A stretch of 64,000 nt of DNA from BD1-7 clade bacterium (GCA_902705865.1 CACSIO010000012.1:744001-808000), one strand, 5' to 3'. Shown: positions 28,208 to 36,457, counted from the first letter of the stretch. A program made the numbers and translations. The notes: generated by a model not told the origin, from the sequence alone.

Positions 28208-29373
28208 TGCCACACCCGACAATCGACAATCAAACCCCGTTTCATTTTGAGCATCTTGTTCTCCCTGATGGGAACTTACGACCGCAATTTGTTGGCATTC
28301 TTAAGGCGACATTTAGGATTCAGCAACAAGGGCATTTGGTCCCCTTAAAAGAGCAGCCAGGTTTGAATTTGGCTGGAGACCTATTTGATAGCTTCGACGG
28401 CAGCTCTGCAGATGATGAGCCAGGTTTGCCGGTCTCTGCATTTGGCGCCGATAATTCCACCGACGCTGGCAGTTCCGGGCAATCTGATGTGGGCCAGGTG
28501 GCCAATAGCACCCCCTCTAATATTGCTTTTCGATATGAGCCAGAGTGTGTCGGGTTGAAGCCAAATACCGATATAGTTGTCGTAGGAACAGGTCTCCCAC
28601 CAGGCCCTGATATGCCGTTTTTTGATTGTGGCATTCAAGTTGAAAGGTACGCCAAAATTTTGCGTATTTTTGGGCAGCGGCAGTGGCAGATTGATCAAGA
28701 AGGCGAACCGTTTATTCAGCAGCTTACAACTGCTATGCCAACCCCGCTGAGCTACCAACATGCGTTCGGCGGGATAGATCATGGTGTTATGCAGCAATTC
28801 GGCCATCCTTTCGATGAGCGAAATCCGATCGGTATTGGCTACCATCATCCTGATAGCCTTATACGTGAGGCATCGGCATTACCGTTAATTGAAAACCCCA
28901 AATCGCTTATTCAGAACTATTTTGATACTCCCGAGCCTGCCGGTGTTGGGTTTTTGAGCCCGTATTGGTTGGAGCGTCGTCAATACGCGGGTACTTATGA
29001 CGCTGAATGGGAGCAAACAAGAAGCCCCATGTTGCCGGTAGATTTCAATAAACGGTATTTCAATGGCGCTTCAAGCGGCTTGGTAGCGAATGGTTATCTG
29101 CAGGGAAACGAAGCGGTTACCTTAGTCAATATCGGGCAACCCAAACAAACGTTTGCTTTGCCGGGCTTGGCGCAACCAAAGCTATTGCTGAGATTGAAAA
29201 AGAAAGAGGCTGCTTTAGAGATGCACCTCGATACCGTGGTTATCGATACTGATGACGCGTTACTCAGCTTAATCTATCGGTGTGAATTTGAATTACCCAA
29301 TGATTCACGAGACATCGCGGGCATCCGGGTCAACGTATCGAACGTGCAGTCACAGGCGATTAGTTTGGTATAG
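28207..29373 (+). CDS. DUF2169 protein, probable T6SS effector adaptor
   Basis: 388 residues. The N-terminus has the DUF2169 core (PFHFEHLVLPDGNLRPQFVGILKATFRI), continuing with QPLTYQHAFGG-like 'PLSYQHAFGGID', NPIGIGYHH and FLSPYWLERRQYAGTYDAEW. DUF2169 proteins are often encoded beside VgrG/PAAR-like genes, and several are thought to help load effectors onto the spike. The start is the ATG overlapping the HEAT gene stop (TAATG), with AGGAGG about 11 bp upstream; a longer frame from an upstream TTG is not credible. No toxin motif was recognised. Confidence 0.85.
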   Translation: MPHPTIDNQTPFHFEHLVLPDGNLRPQFVGILKATFRIQQQGHLVPLKEQPGLNLAGDLFDSFDGSSADDEPGLPVSAFGADNSTDAGSSGQSDVGQVANSTPSNIAFRYEPECVGLKPNTDIVVVGTGLPPGPDMPFFDCGIQVERYAKILRIFGQRQWQIDQEGEPFIQQLTTAMPTPLSYQHAFGGIDHGVMQQFGHPFDERNPIGIGYHHPDSLIREASALPLIENPKSLIQNYFDTPEPAGVGFLSPYWLERRQYAGTYDAEWEQTRSPMLPVDFNKRYFNGASSGLVANGYLQGNEAVTLVNIGQPKQTFALPGLAQPKLLLRLKKKEAALEMHLDTVVIDTDDALLSLIYRCEFELPNDSRDIAGIRVNVSNVQSQAISLV

Positions 29374-29448
29374 CTCAACGTTACGTTAGAGCCAAAGAGT
29401 AGTTGTTTAGTTGGTATCGCTAGTCACTGATCGTTATGGAAGAGGTAG

Positions 29449-30210
29449 ATGGATTTATTTCAGGTTAAGGAACAGTTACAACACCAGATTACAGAGTACG
29501 AAAGTGTTGTTGCTGAAGACATGTATGACGTGGCCATCAAGAGCAGGACGTTGTCGTGTTTATCCGATTGTTACCGACGTCGGGCGATCGCCTTATACCT
29601 AGATGACATGGATATTCCAGCGTATTTCAATCATCTTGCGCGATCTGCACAGGCTCGCGTTCGCCTTTTATTACTTCCGTTAGATGAAAATGATGCACAC
29701 CGTTGCGCGAGTATTCTCATGCCATTTTTTGACGCCCTAGTATGTGATGATCGTGATTTGGCGCGTCAGATCATTCTGCATTCACCACCGAATTGGCTCG
29801 ACGGCGAAGAGTTCGAAGAAGATTTTTACTACGCTCGATTTGTGTTTTCTCTTCTTTCAAATCGGCAGGATACTAGCAACCTTGAAAGTTTACTCGTCGA
29901 CTTTAGTCAGGCCGCCGACGGCGCTGAACCTCAGCGTGTAGCCTTGTGTGAGGCGCTCTTGAATCAAGATCAACCGGCTTTTTCTTCCGCTTTGGCAGAC
30001 TTTATTGATGAATACGAACATCGGTATGCAATGCGTGTAGAGATGTCGCCTTCGACCAACGATGAGTTAGAAACCGAACCGTACCTCTGTATTGAAGGAT
30101 TAGCGCTGTTAAAAATTGCGCGGGTATGCGGTATTCATATTACTGATGAGCAGCCATATATGCCGACGCTCGCTCTCAAGGGCGCAGTCGCTATTCCTTC
30201 TATGGCATAG
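29449..30210 (+). CDS. uncharacterised 253-aa protein in the T6SS module, possibly Imm49-like
   Basis: A soluble, acidic, mostly helical protein with no signal peptide. The C-terminus has a segment TEPYLCIEGLALLKIARVCG followed by DEQPYMPTLAL. This pattern reminds me of Imm49-type immunity proteins, in which a short helix is followed by a proline-containing YxP motif, but the match is from memory and weak. If it is an immunity protein, its toxin is not obvious in the window. It lies between the DUF2169 gene (75 bp upstream) and the ketosynthase-like gene. AGAGGTAG lies just before the ATG. It could equally be a structural helper of the loading module. Confidence 0.6.
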   Translation: MDLFQVKEQLQHQITEYESVVAEDMYDVAIKSRTLSCLSDCYRRRAIALYLDDMDIPAYFNHLARSAQARVRLLLLPLDENDAHRCASILMPFFDALVCDDRDLARQIILHSPPNWLDGEEFEEDFYYARFVFSLLSNRQDTSNLESLLVDFSQAADGAEPQRVALCEALLNQDQPAFSSALADFIDEYEHRYAMRVEMSPSTNDELETEPYLCIEGLALLKIARVCGIHITDEQPYMPTLALKGAVAIPSMA

Positions 30211-30290
30211 CAATTTATGAATATATGATCTAACAGATACGATTGATCGCTAATTATCGCTTGATGTACGTTACCGCAAAGGAATTTAAA

Positions 30291-31409
30291 TTGGGACTCG
30301 AAATAACTGCTGCTGGGATGGCCTCTTCTCTAGGCGATTTTAAAAACGGTTGCGCCGCTGCGCGAGCCGGCTTGAGTCGTGTTTCGCCGCATAACGACTT
30401 CAGTTTTTTTGATGAATCAAGCGCAGATATGTATCCGGTGTCTGTTCATGCTGCTATGGGCGATGCATTGGTAGGTTTTTCAGGCTCGGGGCGTCTATTG
30501 CGGTTGGCGCACCTCGCTTTGGAGGATTTACTGGAGAACGCTGATGAGGCGTTTGAAGATCTATCACGCACAGCAGTGGTCATTAATATGGGCAGTGGTT
30601 ACTACTGGGATGAATGTGAACGTCAACAATCAGTCGATCTTGATAGCGTAGATGGTGCTGAACCAAGTGATGTTATTGGGCTTAGAAGTGATCGCAGTGA
30701 TGAGCGAAGAAAAGCACTCGATACCTATTTCATTCAAACGCTCATACATATGGCAGGTGTTGGATCTGAACCCGGGCATACCGAATTATGTTTTTCCGAC
30801 GCAGCGGGCGTTGGCGAGGTCCTCAATAAGGCCGAAAGGTTACTCGAGTTGCCGGGCATTGACCGCTGTATCATCGGCGGTGTTGATAGCCTTCTTGATG
30901 GATATATGATGCCTGCGTTGATCGAGCTCGACGTTTTGTCGTCTCCAAACAACCCCGCGGGTTTCTTTGCCGGAGAGGCTGCTGTTTTTTTCGTTGTTGA
31001 GAGCGGAGCAGGAGGGATGGCAACGTTGTCATCACCACTTGCGGCGATGGAAGCATACGATGACGCCACAGGGGCCGTGGTAGATGGTCAGAAATTGACT
31101 AATTTGTTGAATCGTTTGGTCGCTGTTGAGCCGGATCTTACAAATGCCGGCGTGGTAATTGGTAGCGTCAATGGCACTGAGAAACGCGCGATGGAATGGG
31201 GTGCTGCACGCATTCATTTACCTCAGGCACTTGCCCATACAATGGATTGGCATCCGGCGGAACACTTCGGTGAAACAGGTGCCGCTGCTGGATTTCTTGC
31301 AATTGCATTGGCTCAGCGAGCGAAAGCGCGAGGGTATATGGGGGGGGAATCTTGTCTTATTTATCAGTCTTCACCATATGGCCAAAGAACGGCGTTTGTT
31401 CTGAGTTAA
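30291..31409 (+). CDS. beta-ketoacyl-synthase-like protein of the T6SS module
   Basis: About 372 residues with a thiolase-fold layout. GLEITAAGMASSLGDFKNGCAAARAGLSR (in pieces) resembles a ketosynthase N-terminus. A CIIGGVDSLLDGYM segment followed by GFFAGEAAVFFVVE matches the family's GG..D and GEGA..lvLE motifs, and GETGAAAGFLAIALA matches the C-terminal GxxGAAG. A cysteine (ELCFSD, about residue 167) lies near the nucleophile position. The first active-site histidine motif HGT seems to be NGT, so catalysis is doubtful. The start is a TTG at 30291 with AAAGGA 6 bp upstream; an ATG at 30264 lacks a ribosome site. No acyl carrier protein or other lipid gene is nearby. It is the last gene of the rightward arm. 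Confidence 0.7.
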   Translation: MGLEITAAGMASSLGDFKNGCAAARAGLSRVSPHNDFSFFDESSADMYPVSVHAAMGDALVGFSGSGRLLRLAHLALEDLLENADEAFEDLSRTAVVINMGSGYYWDECERQQSVDLDSVDGAEPSDVIGLRSDRSDERRKALDTYFIQTLIHMAGVGSEPGHTELCFSDAAGVGEVLNKAERLLELPGIDRCIIGGVDSLLDGYMMPALIELDVLSSPNNPAGFFAGEAAVFFVVESGAGGMATLSSPLAAMEAYDDATGAVVDGQKLTNLLNRLVAVEPDLTNAGVVIGSVNGTEKRAMEWGAARIHLPQALAHTMDWHPAEHFGETGAAAGFLAIALAQRAKARGYMGGESCLIYQSSPYGQRTAFVLS

Positions 31410-31456
31410 AGATTGAGTCTGCCGCTAAATTGTTCTGCACATATCGTAGATACAAA

Positions 31457-31490
31457 AAAGCAGTGAGCGGGTGATGCCGATCACTGCTTT
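31457..31490. terminator. bidirectional intrinsic terminator
   Basis: AAAGCAGTGA (31457-31466) and TCACTGCTTT (31481-31490) form a perfect 10-bp stem with a 14-nt loop. Read leftward it is followed by a T-run, so it mainly ends the PLC-like gene. It also lies 48 bp beyond the T6SS rightward arm and can close that unit. Confidence 0.85.
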
Positions 31491-31538
31491 GATCAATCAA
31501 CTTTTCGATCTTCGGTTTAGATCAAAACCTGTTTGAGC

Positions 31539-33170
31539 TTACTTCGCAATAAAACTCCAACGCTGGTTCTCACGACCGTGGAAATCATATAGATGGATAT
31601 TTGCACCGTTGGCGCTTTTAACCCCGGATACATCGATCGATTTACTCGCGTTCATTTGTGAAAGCAAAGACGTGCCGTCTAGAATCCAGCGCTGGTTTTT
31701 CCCGTCATGGCAATGCCAAAGCAGAATGTTTGCACCGTTATTTTGGTTTGAACCGGCAACATCCAAGCACACCGATGGGTTGGCTACGTTATGCAGACGG
31801 CCATCGTTATCCATTGTCCAACGTTGATCACGTGCTTGGTCGCTGCACGACCAGAGTTGAACATTTGTGCCAGCGTTAGCATTACTATCACTGCCAGGAA
31901 TATCTAAGCACTTACCCATTGAACGGATCTGGAATTCACCGTCAATGCCTTTTTGCCACGCGCCTTCGTAGAAGCGGTCATGGAAGTTAACCCATACATG
32001 GCTGTTGCCGTTTTTCGCGGCTTTCAGGCTTTCGTTGTCGGCACTGTTCGTTGGCGCATCAAACTTGCCGCCGGCGTTTGCACAGGCACTGGCACCGTCT
32101 GTCCACGGGCCGTTGCCCGCAACTACCCAACCGCTGCTTGTGCGGCATGCATAGGGGTGGTGATTGGTACAGGTGGCATCATCCCAGCGGCCATTGCCCC
32201 ATTGCACGGCACAATCTTGATTGCCACCACTGTTGTTGGGTTCATTGTTGTCAAAGCTCCAAATGGCTGCTTCGAGTCGGCCATCGCTGTAGGTCATATC
32301 ATCGAGGTTGACCAAGTTACGGCCATTTTTAAACTCTTCGCGAATTTGACTCGCTGAGATCGATGGTGTGACGGCTCCGCCAAAAAATCCGGAAATCTTT
32401 GCAACTGTCGTGGCGTCTTCCCAAATCCGGCTCATACCGCCAAGGCTATTGAACGCCATGTTGCGCAGAGACGAGTTGCTTGCGCAATCGCCGTCCTTCC
32501 AGAGAACGATTTGTTTACCGGCACCCAGAACATCTGCTTTGGTGAGTGTATTCGGTACTGATTTACAGCCGCCGCTTTGGTAAATCTTGTTACCGAGTGC
32601 TGAATTAATCTTGTTGTAGAGTTCGTTATGGCGTCCGTCGCTATGATCTTCGATGTAAAGAACGATAACTTCATCAGCGTTGTCGATATCGGCGAACCAG
32701 TCGCGGATTTCGTTGAGTCCTTCCGACAAAAAGCGGTCAGTCAGGCCGCAACCGATGTGCAGGCTACCCAGCTCTTTACCAATGCCTGAGTGGCATAGAA
32801 GTAGGTCATCACCCCACTGCCATGGCCAGCCTTTGGTGTGGGCTGTCCAGTGAGCATCCAGCTCGATAAAACGTGCGCCCATTCTCAGCTGGTCGTAGAT
32901 AGAGTGTTTCTGCTGTGGATCCAAGTAGCTGTCGATGTCACGATAGGCTTCAGAGTTATAGGTATTGTGTGACCCGAGTGTGCTGCTGTCAGAAAGACGG
33001 CTGTAAATGTCTAGTCGGCGTTGGTAATCTGACGCACGGCCAGCCCAACTTTCCTGTTTCTCCAAAATTGGATCTGAATCGCCACCGGACCCTGATCCGC
33101 CAGCTAAAACCGGTACCGCAATAGACAGTAGTGCGAGATTCGCCAATCGCTTGATTGATGATTTCATCAT
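31539..33170 (-). CDS. secreted PLC-like phosphodiesterase with lectin domains
   Basis: 543 residues with a Sec signal peptide (about 1-23) and a Gly/Ser-rich linker. Residues about 55-300 look like a PI-PLC X-type TIM barrel, with TLGSHNTY (H68) and FIELDAHW (D105, H107) as the likely catalytic pair, and VIVLYIEDHSDGR. A C-type-lectin-like segment, WSFDNNEPNN...DCAVQWGNGRWDDATC...YACR, lies at about 304-342, and a ricin-B domain at about 414-543 with three QRW repeats (449, 493, 537). It probably cleaves a phospholipid or similar phosphodiester outside the cell and binds glycans. The Sec signal argues for a type II or similar route rather than the adjacent T6SS. An AGGGG site precedes the ATG pair. 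It is divergent from the AraC-type gene. Confidence 0.85.
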   Translation of the reverse strand: MMKSSIKRLANLALLSIAVPVLAGGSGSGGDSDPILEKQESWAGRASDYQRRLDIYSRLSDSSTLGSHNTYNSEAYRDIDSYLDPQQKHSIYDQLRMGARFIELDAHWTAHTKGWPWQWGDDLLLCHSGIGKELGSLHIGCGLTDRFLSEGLNEIRDWFADIDNADEVIVLYIEDHSDGRHNELYNKINSALGNKIYQSGGCKSVPNTLTKADVLGAGKQIVLWKDGDCASNSSLRNMAFNSLGGMSRIWEDATTVAKISGFFGGAVTPSISASQIREEFKNGRNLVNLDDMTYSDGRLEAAIWSFDNNEPNNSGGNQDCAVQWGNGRWDDATCTNHHPYACRTSSGWVVAGNGPWTDGASACANAGGKFDAPTNSADNESLKAAKNGNSHVWVNFHDRFYEGAWQKGIDGEFQIRSMGKCLDIPGSDSNANAGTNVQLWSCSDQARDQRWTMDNDGRLHNVANPSVCLDVAGSNQNNGANILLWHCHDGKNQRWILDGTSLLSQMNASKSIDVSGVKSANGANIHLYDFHGRENQRWSFIAK

Positions 33171-33223
33171 GATTGCCCCTAATTCGTTTTATTATTATTT
33201 GTGTACTTTAGAGGTCATATTAA

Positions 33224-33284
33224 TTGAGTGAATTACTCAAAAATATGGCCTGAAAAGTAAAAAACTCAATAAATTCATTGAGTT
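33224..33284. promoter_or_regulatory. two ACTCAA/TTGAGT palindromes, likely operators
   Basis: Site 1 is TTGAGT-GAATT-ACTCAA (33224-33240). Site 2 is AACTCAAT-AAATTC-ATTGAGTT (33263-33284). Both are perfect inverted repeats of the same half-site. They lie in the AT-rich 181-bp gap between the divergent PLC-like and AraC-type genes, 50-130 bp from either start. Control of one or both genes by the AraC-type protein is the simplest reading. Confidence 0.6.
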
Positions 33285-33351
33285 AGGTTTTTGATACTAT
33301 TTAGTATTCAGGTTATTCGCAACTACCTCGATACATATTTCGGACAAAAAG

Positions 33352-34380
33352 ATGATTAATCAGGATAAGTCAGTATTGATGGAGCACGCATTTCTCCTGG
33401 CTCACGGCCTGGTGAATTACGGGTATACGGTCGAAAAAGCGTGTCGACGATTAGCGCTTCCAGCGCCAAATCATCTAGTAAGAGGAAGTCGGTTACCATT
33501 ACATCGGTTTATTCGGCTTCTAGATATCTGCGTCGACTGCACTGGAGATCCACTGTTTGCGCTACGCACCAGTTTTTTTGCATCGCCGTCTGCGATGCAG
33601 CTAGCCAATTCTTTGGCTCTGAATGCGAGCTACGTTAGTGAGGCGATGGGAATCTATATGGAGTACCAGCCCATTTTTAACAGCGGTATTCAAACCTATT
33701 TGACGGTCAATGAATCGGATGTGCATGTTCGACACCAGGTGCTTGGCGATTACTCATGTGAACAGGTCGGCCAATTGATGGAGCTGCGATCGGGATTTTT
33801 GTGTCGAACACTAAAAAATATTACCGGCGTTCCACTGTCAGAAAGCATGATCGAGGTTAGCTTCAAGCACTCGCCAAGAGTTCCGGTTAGCGAATACCGA
33901 GCCGTGATCGATACGCGTTTTGTTTTTGACGCCGAATACAATGGCGGTAAGATTGCCAGATCTGTTTATGATATGCCTACGATCAATCCTGACGGCGATA
34001 TGTTGCATCTGGCGAAACAGAAGGCGTTGGCTGCGCGTCATACAGAGTTACCGGAACAAGGCCGGCTAGCGGTTGCTATTATGCAAATGCTGCCAGGATT
34101 ATTGGCAAACAGAAAACCGTTGCAACAGCAGGTTGCTGAACAGTTGAATACGAGCGTTAGTACTTTGCGCAGGCGTCTTGCTGCTGAAGGATATTCTTTC
34201 CAGCAGTTGGTTAATAGAGCGCGGGTCGAACATGGCCAACAACTATTGCTTGAAACCGGTCAACCGATTGCAGATGTTGCTCGCGCAGCCGGATTTAGTG
34301 AAACCAGCACGTTTACTTCTACGTTTAAACGGCTAACAGGACTTACGCCGAGCCAATACAGGAAGAAAAGGCAAACATGA
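33352..34380 (+). CDS. AraC-family transcriptional regulator
   Basis: 342 residues. The N-terminal two-thirds match the arabinose-binding-like (PF12625) sensor domain of OruR/ArgR-type AraC proteins: HGLVNYGYTVEKACRRLAL, LHRFIRLLDICVDCTGDPLFALR (in pieces), MELRSGFL. The C-terminal ~100 residues are a double HTH: QQVAEQLNTSVSTLRRRLAAEG, then IADVARAAGFSETSTFTSTFKRLTG and TPSQYR. It most likely regulates its divergent neighbour, the PLC-like gene, and/or its own operon through the palindromes in the shared gap. Its TGA overlaps the ATG of the next gene (ATGA), so the two are co-translated. The ligand is unknown. Confidence 0.93.
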   Translation: MINQDKSVLMEHAFLLAHGLVNYGYTVEKACRRLALPAPNHLVRGSRLPLHRFIRLLDICVDCTGDPLFALRTSFFASPSAMQLANSLALNASYVSEAMGIYMEYQPIFNSGIQTYLTVNESDVHVRHQVLGDYSCEQVGQLMELRSGFLCRTLKNITGVPLSESMIEVSFKHSPRVPVSEYRAVIDTRFVFDAEYNGGKIARSVYDMPTINPDGDMLHLAKQKALAARHTELPEQGRLAVAIMQMLPGLLANRKPLQQQVAEQLNTSVSTLRRRLAAEGYSFQQLVNRARVEHGQQLLLETGQPIADVARAAGFSETSTFTSTFKRLTGLTPSQYRKKRQT

Positions 34381-35894
34381 CGGCCAATTCCCGATATTTA
34401 ATTGCATTACTAACACCGCTTTGTGTACTGCTAGCAACGCCGCCGAATGGACTCTACTGGATTGTATTTATCTGGAATGTTCCATGGCTCATTGCACTGA
34501 CTGACGCGCCGTTGCGCTCTCGATTTGCGATCACGTTAGCAACAGGCCTTGGTCTATGGTGTTTGGCGTTATGGTGGTTAGTGCCTGCCGTGATGGCGTT
34601 CTCGGGTGCTTCGGTAGTGCTGGCGTTGGCGTTGTTTGTTTTGCTGTGCGTGGTGCAGACGATACCCATGCTGTTGTTCGTTTGGCTTGATGCTATTCGG
34701 TGGGGCTATCGAACCGATAAAAATGCCCAAAATTCTGCGTCTCTGGGGCATGTTGCCCGGCGCATTGTGTTACGAGCTCTTTATTTTTCTGTGCTGACAA
34801 CGTGGTTGCCTTTGTTGATTCCGGCAACGCCCCTTGTGGCGCTCTACCAGCATCCGGATTTACTGGGTTGGCTGTCAATCGGCGGGCTGCCGTTGATGAC
34901 GTTTGTGTTTGCATTGATGCAAATGTCTTTGCTTGAAATCTGGAACTCCCGTGGGCAGCATAAACATCAGGCCGTGTCGCTTGGCATGCTTTTGTTGGCT
35001 GGCGTACTCGTTGGTTTGCCGGCTGTGGGTGCGTTTCCGCGTTCGCCTGATGCAACTCATATTCGAATAGGTGCCGTTCAGCCCGACCTAGATCGCCGAA
35101 GTAACACTGCAATGCTATTTGATATGAGCGATCAATTGCTGAGATCTAATCCAGTGGATCTTTTGGTATGGCCGGAATTTCCGGCACCGTTTTCCGCGAC
35201 GGATAACGCCGAAGATGCTGCGGCGCTTGCCGCCTTTGAATCATCCTACCCGGTACCTTTAATGCTAGTTTCTGGTTATGTATACGCTGATACAAATAAT
35301 CATGATGGTGGCTATTACAATGCTGCTCAATGGTTTCAGGCCGGTGTTTTACAGCAGAGTTATTACAAACAGCGGTTGGTGCCATTTTTTGAATACGTTC
35401 CTGCGGGTGTTTCAAAGGATTTACTACCTAATGCCGCCGAATATAAGCACGGATCTGAATTTCAACTGTTTGATGTGAAGCCGGGTGTACGTGTGATACC
35501 GCTTATCTGCTATGAAATGCTATTTGATGATATGGTCAAAACATTTGTAGAGCAGGGCGGTAATTTGATTGTGAACCCGACCAGTGATACCTGGTTTGGT
35601 GACAGCCCAGGGCCATTTTATCACTTCGCGTTAGCGGTATTTCAAGTTGTAGAAAGTGGAATCCCCATGGTTCGGGTCGCTAATAGTGGTATCAGCGCGG
35701 TGGTGCTGCCTAGCGGTGAAATTTACCATCAAACCGGATTGATGACGCCAGCGTCGATGGTTGATAATGTGCCGATACCTGAGCATCCAAGTTGGCACTT
35801 CCGCTATGGTTGGATATTGACGCTGTTAATGCAGGGGCTGCTTCTGGTGGATTTTGTTCGGCGATTGATTCAGCCAAGGCGCCTTAATAGCTGA
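34377..35894 (+). CDS. Lnt-like membrane amidohydrolase/acyltransferase (nitrilase superfamily)
   Basis: 505 residues. Several N-terminal membrane segments span about residues 5-215. A periplasmic nitrilase-type domain follows, and a final membrane segment lies near 480. The catalytic triad residues are visible: E267 in LVWPEF, K331 in YYKQRLVPFFEY, and C378 in LICYEMLF. This is the layout of apolipoprotein N-acyltransferase (Lnt). FFEYVPAG and NPTSDTWFGDSPGPFYHFA are also Lnt-like. Coupling to an AraC-type regulator is unusual for housekeeping Lnt, which normally sits with corC/ybeY, so this may be a second, conditionally expressed paralogue with a specialised substrate. The 3' end overlaps the convergent next gene by 25 bp. 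Confidence 0.82.
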   Translation: MTANSRYLIALLTPLCVLLATPPNGLYWIVFIWNVPWLIALTDAPLRSRFAITLATGLGLWCLALWWLVPAVMAFSGASVVLALALFVLLCVVQTIPMLLFVWLDAIRWGYRTDKNAQNSASLGHVARRIVLRALYFSVLTTWLPLLIPATPLVALYQHPDLLGWLSIGGLPLMTFVFALMQMSLLEIWNSRGQHKHQAVSLGMLLLAGVLVGLPAVGAFPRSPDATHIRIGAVQPDLDRRSNTAMLFDMSDQLLRSNPVDLLVWPEFPAPFSATDNAEDAAALAAFESSYPVPLMLVSGYVYADTNNHDGGYYNAAQWFQAGVLQQSYYKQRLVPFFEYVPAGVSKDLLPNAAEYKHGSEFQLFDVKPGVRVIPLICYEMLFDDMVKTFVEQGGNLIVNPTSDTWFGDSPGPFYHFALAVFQVVESGIPMVRVANSGISAVVLPSGEIYHQTGLMTPASMVDNVPIPEHPSWHFRYGWILTLLMQGLLLVDFVRRLIQPRRLNS

Positions 35895-36457
35895 TAGAGT
35901 CTTGCAACTTTAGCCCCGTAATCGTTCACTACGGTCGCATCTAATTGATGGAACACTGACGCGATCTTTCCGACACTGGGATCTCGTATTTTCTTTTGAA
36001 TCCGTGAAACGATCAGCGTACCGACTTCAATATTGTTCGCAGGGTCTTTGATATAACGTTCCGACCCGGCTAGCTCTTCCCAAAGATCAAAACTGACTCC
36101 CATCGGTTTGCGATATTCCCGCATACGATCCGGCCACACATCAAAGCAGCTGTTGGTCTCCATAACGACAATCGCCAAAATAAGGTGCCGATCTACGCCA
36201 TAAAGCTCACTCGCCAAATTGATGAATTTCAGAGTAGGTGGCGTGCAGGATTTGCGTTCCAAAATCGGATCACCCGGGTTCAGGGCGTGATTGTCTGCGA
36301 TTTGAAACCAGGCAGGTTTATCGTAGATGATACATAGCCGGCGTTCTCGAGCGTCTTTCAGGTTTTCATAGCTGAGATCAACGGTTTGTTGGCGAGCGAG
36401 AAGTGTATCGATACGCTCCTGTTTTTCAGCTGCCTTGGGATAGACGATAGGGTACAT
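35870..36457 (-). CDS. lysozyme-fold (SLT-like) protein without signal peptide
   Basis: 195 residues. The C-terminal ~115 resemble a soluble lytic transglycosylase domain: INLASELYGVDRHLILAIVVMETNS with a candidate catalytic Glu, a KPMGVSFDLWEEL stretch in the GxMQ position, and DPANNIEVGTLIVSRIQ near the end. The N-terminal ~75 residues are charged and unassigned. No Sec signal or membrane segment is visible, odd for an enzyme acting on peptidoglycan. It would therefore need another route out (a T6SS could provide one) or is not a wall enzyme. Two cysteines (RKSC, TNSC) could pair. It faces the Lnt-like gene with overlapping 3' ends. Confidence 0.6.
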   Translation of the reverse strand: MYPIVYPKAAEKQERIDTLLARQQTVDLSYENLKDARERRLCIIYDKPAWFQIADNHALNPGDPILERKSCTPPTLKFINLASELYGVDRHLILAIVVMETNSCFDVWPDRMREYRKPMGVSFDLWEELAGSERYIKDPANNIEVGTLIVSRIQKKIRDPSVGKIASVFHQLDATVVNDYGAKVARLYQLLRRLG

